This document shows positions 7,523 through 9,212 of a stretch of DNA of 9,212 nt, piece by piece; position 1 is the first letter of the stretch, and each line of letters starts with the position of its first letter. The position numbers and the translations under genes are program-made. The DNA comes from Deltaproteobacteria bacterium. GTDB taxonomy: Bacteria > Desulfobacterota_B > Binatia > Bin18. The notes under the pieces were generated by a model. The model saw nothing but the letters and a program-made list of their open reading frames with translations, had not been told where the DNA came from and did no database searches. Location: NCBI GenBank assembly GCA_012271025.1, contig JAAXHF010000533.1, positions 1 to 9,212 on the forward strand. The letters run 5' to 3'.

Positions 7523-8485
7523 ATGACCGCGCACCTCCGAGTCCTCAGCCTGGTCGGCCTGCTCACGCTGCTGGCGAGCGCCTGCCACGAACCCCTGCGG
7601 CCGCCATATATCGTGCCCGAGCTGCACAACTGGCCCGAGACGTATAGCGGTACCCCAGGTTTGCGGCTGCACGTTTTTCAGACCGGCTGGCTGACCCTGC
7701 CGAGCCGGCTGGTGTATGAGGGCGGCAGCGTCTTTGGCCGGACACAGCTCGACGTGCTGGTGTTTGCCATCCAGCACCCCGACCGGGGGCTGGTGCTGGT
7801 CGGCACCGGGCTCAACCGGGCGCTGGCCGACTCCTCGGCCGATGGTCCCCAGACCTACCTGGAAATCCCGCTGTCAGTCATCGGACGGGCTCGGCTGGAG
7901 GGCGGGCAGGACATTGTCGCCCAGCTTGAAGACGCCCGGCTGGCGCCCGACGGGCCGACGCATATCATCCTGCCCGACCTGCGACCCGATCATGCCGGGG
8001 AGCTGGAGCATTTTTCCGAGGCTGTGGCGGTGGTGAGCCGCGCCGAACACGCCGCCGCGCTGGGGCAGACCGGGCTGGGGGCGTACCTGCCCAAAGAGTA
8101 TGACCAGGTCACCCGGTGGCAGTTCATGGATTTCGGCCAGGCCGAGCCGCTCGGCCTGCTGGCTGGAGCCCAGGACGTGTTCGGTGACGGCAGCCTGGTG
8201 CTGCTCGACGCCAGCGGCATGACTGCCGGCGGCCTGGCGGTGCTTGTCCGGCTGCCCTCGGGACCGGTGCTGTTATGCGGCAGCCTGGCCTGGACCAGGC
8301 AGCAGCAGGTGTATGCCCGTCTGCCCGGGCTGGCCTTTGATCGGAGCGCCTGGTGGGATAAGATCTGGCGGGTAAAGAAATGGAGTCAGCTCGCGCCTGA
8401 GCTGACGGTTTTGCCCGACCATGACTGGCGAACGGTTGAGGAGCGGGCAACGGCCGATATGCAGCTCCACATATTTGAGGAATGA
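7523..8485 (+). CDS. Lipoprotein with a degenerate metallo-beta-lactamase (AHL-lactonase-like) fold
   Basis: The product has 320 residues. The N-terminus is a lipoprotein signal: hydrophobic 6-17, then LASA and C21 as lipidation site. His at +2 gives no inner-membrane retention signal, so the outer membrane is likely. The mature part follows the quorum-quenching lactonase branch of the metallo-beta-lactamase fold: FQTGWLTLPSRLVYEGG (52-68), LVLVGTG (90-96), ILPDLRPDHAGEL (149-161), VVSRAEHAAA (170-179), GDGSLVLLDASGMTAGG (221-237), VLLCGSLAWT (249-258) and LPDHDW (297-302). In active members the third block reads HxHxDH, the fifth has GHTPGH and the sixth ends in a bridging Asp. Here the ligand positions are D152, R154, D156, H157, M233 and S254; the C-terminal H300 is kept. 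The first metal site is therefore gone and the second is partial. Probable pseudoenzyme, binding protein or mono-metal enzyme. ATG at 7523 gives a proper signal peptide but has no clear ribosome binding site. Fold assignment is firm; function is unknown. Confidence 0.85.
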   Translation: MTAHLRVLSLVGLLTLLASACHEPLRPPYIVPELHNWPETYSGTPGLRLHVFQTGWLTLPSRLVYEGGSVFGRTQLDVLVFAIQHPDRGLVLVGTGLNRALADSSADGPQTYLEIPLSVIGRARLEGGQDIVAQLEDARLAPDGPTHIILPDLRPDHAGELEHFSEAVAVVSRAEHAAALGQTGLGAYLPKEYDQVTRWQFMDFGQAEPLGLLAGAQDVFGDGSLVLLDASGMTAGGLAVLVRLPSGPVLLCGSLAWTRQQQVYARLPGLAFDRSAWWDKIWRVKKWSQLAPELTVLPDHDWRTVEERATADMQLHIFEE

Positions 8486-9212
8486 CAACCGACACGGGAG
8501 GGGCGCGCCGCCCCGACGACTCGTTGCAGACGATGGAGGTCACGATTCTTGGCCACGGCTCGCTGATGAGCGGGCGAGGCTTAGCCTTCTCGGGGACGTT
8601 TGCCGTTCGCCGGGCCGGCATTGTGGCGCTGGCCGACTGTCGGCGGGGGTTTGCCAAGCTGTCGATGTACGGCAACCGGTTTGCCACCGATGTGGAGTTG
8701 GCGCGGCTGCCCTTGCAGGGCCGGCGGGTTTCCCCCCACACCGGCCGGGCCGACGGGACCGAGACCCTGGCCCTGAGCGTCTCCCTTGACGACGGCTACC
8801 GGCTGATGAAGCGGGAGGGGTATCAGTCCGAGGCAGCCCGGCAGCTGGTCCGTCTCGGGCAGCGGCAGGGCCTGGGGCTGGCCGATTTCCTGTGGCAGGT
8901 GCAGACCGAGGCCGGGCACGATGCGGTCGGCTATCGGCGACGGCTGTTTGAGCTGACGGGCTATACCTCGCCCCACTATATCCCGCATCCGGTGCGGATT
9001 GACGGAGACGAGACCGCCCTGATCTTTGTCGCGCCCGGCTTTGAGGCCACCGGTTCTGAGGCGGTCATCTCGGTCCGCCAGCAAACCGGCGTGCGGGGGC
9101 TGATGTCCGCCGGGCGGGCCTGGCAGCGCAAACCCAACGACGAGCAGCTGAGCTATATGGTGTCGTGCGTCCTGGGCGGCGTCCACGGACTCAAGATTGA
9201 CGACCTGCTGCC
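8482..9212 (+). CDS. Gamma-glutamylcyclotransferase-like protein (3' end outside window)
   Basis: The frame is open from ATG at 8482 to the right edge: 243 codons, no stop. VTILGHGSLMSGRGL (20-34) matches the opening strand and glycine-rich loop of the gamma-glutamylcyclotransferase-like fold (usually YGSL/YGSN), with His replacing the usual Tyr. YRLMKREGY (106-114) resembles the segment holding the catalytic Glu in this fold, making E112 the candidate. Later blocks are YIPHPVRI (166-173), TALIFVAPGFEATG (178-191) and KPNDEQ...VLGGVHGLKIDDLL (217-243); I do not recognise these as part of a named family. No signal peptide, so probably cytoplasmic. The ATG overlaps the lipoprotein stop (ATGA), implying co-expression. 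Start is uncertain: GAGGA sits only 1 nt before this ATG, and ATG at 8533 (residue 18) falls just before the first strand. Substrate unknown. Confidence 0.68.
   Translation, partial: MTTDTGGARRPDDSLQTMEVTILGHGSLMSGRGLAFSGTFAVRRAGIVALADCRRGFAKLSMYGNRFATDVELARLPLQGRRVSPHTGRADGTETLALSVSLDDGYRLMKREGYQSEAARQLVRLGQRQGLGLADFLWQVQTEAGHDAVGYRRRLFELTGYTSPHYIPHPVRIDGDETALIFVAPGFEATGSEAVISVRQQTGVRGLMSAGRAWQRKPNDEQLSYMVSCVLGGVHGLKIDDLL

Noticed and set aside
7523..8485. Annotation as an active N-acyl-homoserine lactonase.
   Set aside because: Three of the site-1 ligands and the bridging Asp are replaced, so only the fold can be claimed, not the reaction.
8581..9186. A 201-codon minus-strand frame opposite the cyclotransferase-like gene.
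   Set aside because: The plus-strand frame has conserved-looking blocks and an ATGA link to its neighbour. The minus frame is Pro/Gly/Gln-rich without motifs.
1..9212. A defence island, phage, CRISPR array or mobile element.
   Set aside because: No nuclease, integrase, transposase, repeat-spacer pattern or terminal inverted repeats were seen. The MoxR/VWA genes by themselves do not indicate a defence system.

Overview
The window is GC-rich (about two thirds G+C by eye), gene-dense bacterial chromosome. A lipoprotein signal peptide, strong Shine-Dalgarno sequences and a sigma-70-like promoter suggest a Gram-negative bacterium. I cannot place it more precisely: the style would fit an uncultured deltaproteobacterium-like or Tectomicrobia-like lineage, but that is only an impression. 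There are no RNA genes, insertion sequences, CRISPR arrays or phage genes.

Layout. Positions 7442 down to 1 hold one minus-strand operon that runs off the left edge. In order of transcription it carries: a three-TM membrane protein with a proline/glycine-rich tail (7255-5840), a MoxR-family AAA+ ATPase (5843-4773), a DUF58 protein (4760-3852), a BatA-like membrane-anchored von Willebrand factor A (VWA) protein (3839-1947), and a large membrane protein with two VWA domains around a glutamine-amidotransferase-like domain (1950 to beyond position 1). Adjacent genes overlap by ATGA or are separated by 12 nt, so they are almost certainly co-transcribed. A 267-bp divergent intergenic region (7256-7522) holds a good promoter for this operon, TTGACC-N17-TATTGT.

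On the plus strand, a lipoprotein with a metallo-beta-lactamase fold (7523-8485) overlaps by ATGA a gene with gamma-glutamylcyclotransferase-like features (8482 to beyond 9212).

How they work together. MoxR, DUF58 and BatA-like VWA proteins form a widespread set (Bat aerotolerance-type and related loci). The AAA+ ATPase is thought to act as a chaperone or remodeller for metal-binding VWA proteins at the membrane. All four VWA modules here (DUF58, BatA-like, and two in the last protein) keep recognisable MIDAS metal-site motifs, so the apparatus looks intact; its substrate is unknown. The main oddity is the divergent lipoprotein. It aligns with the AHL-lactonase-like branch of the metallo-beta-lactamase fold, but the whole first metal site and the bridging Asp are replaced, while Asp, His and the C-terminal His of the second site remain.
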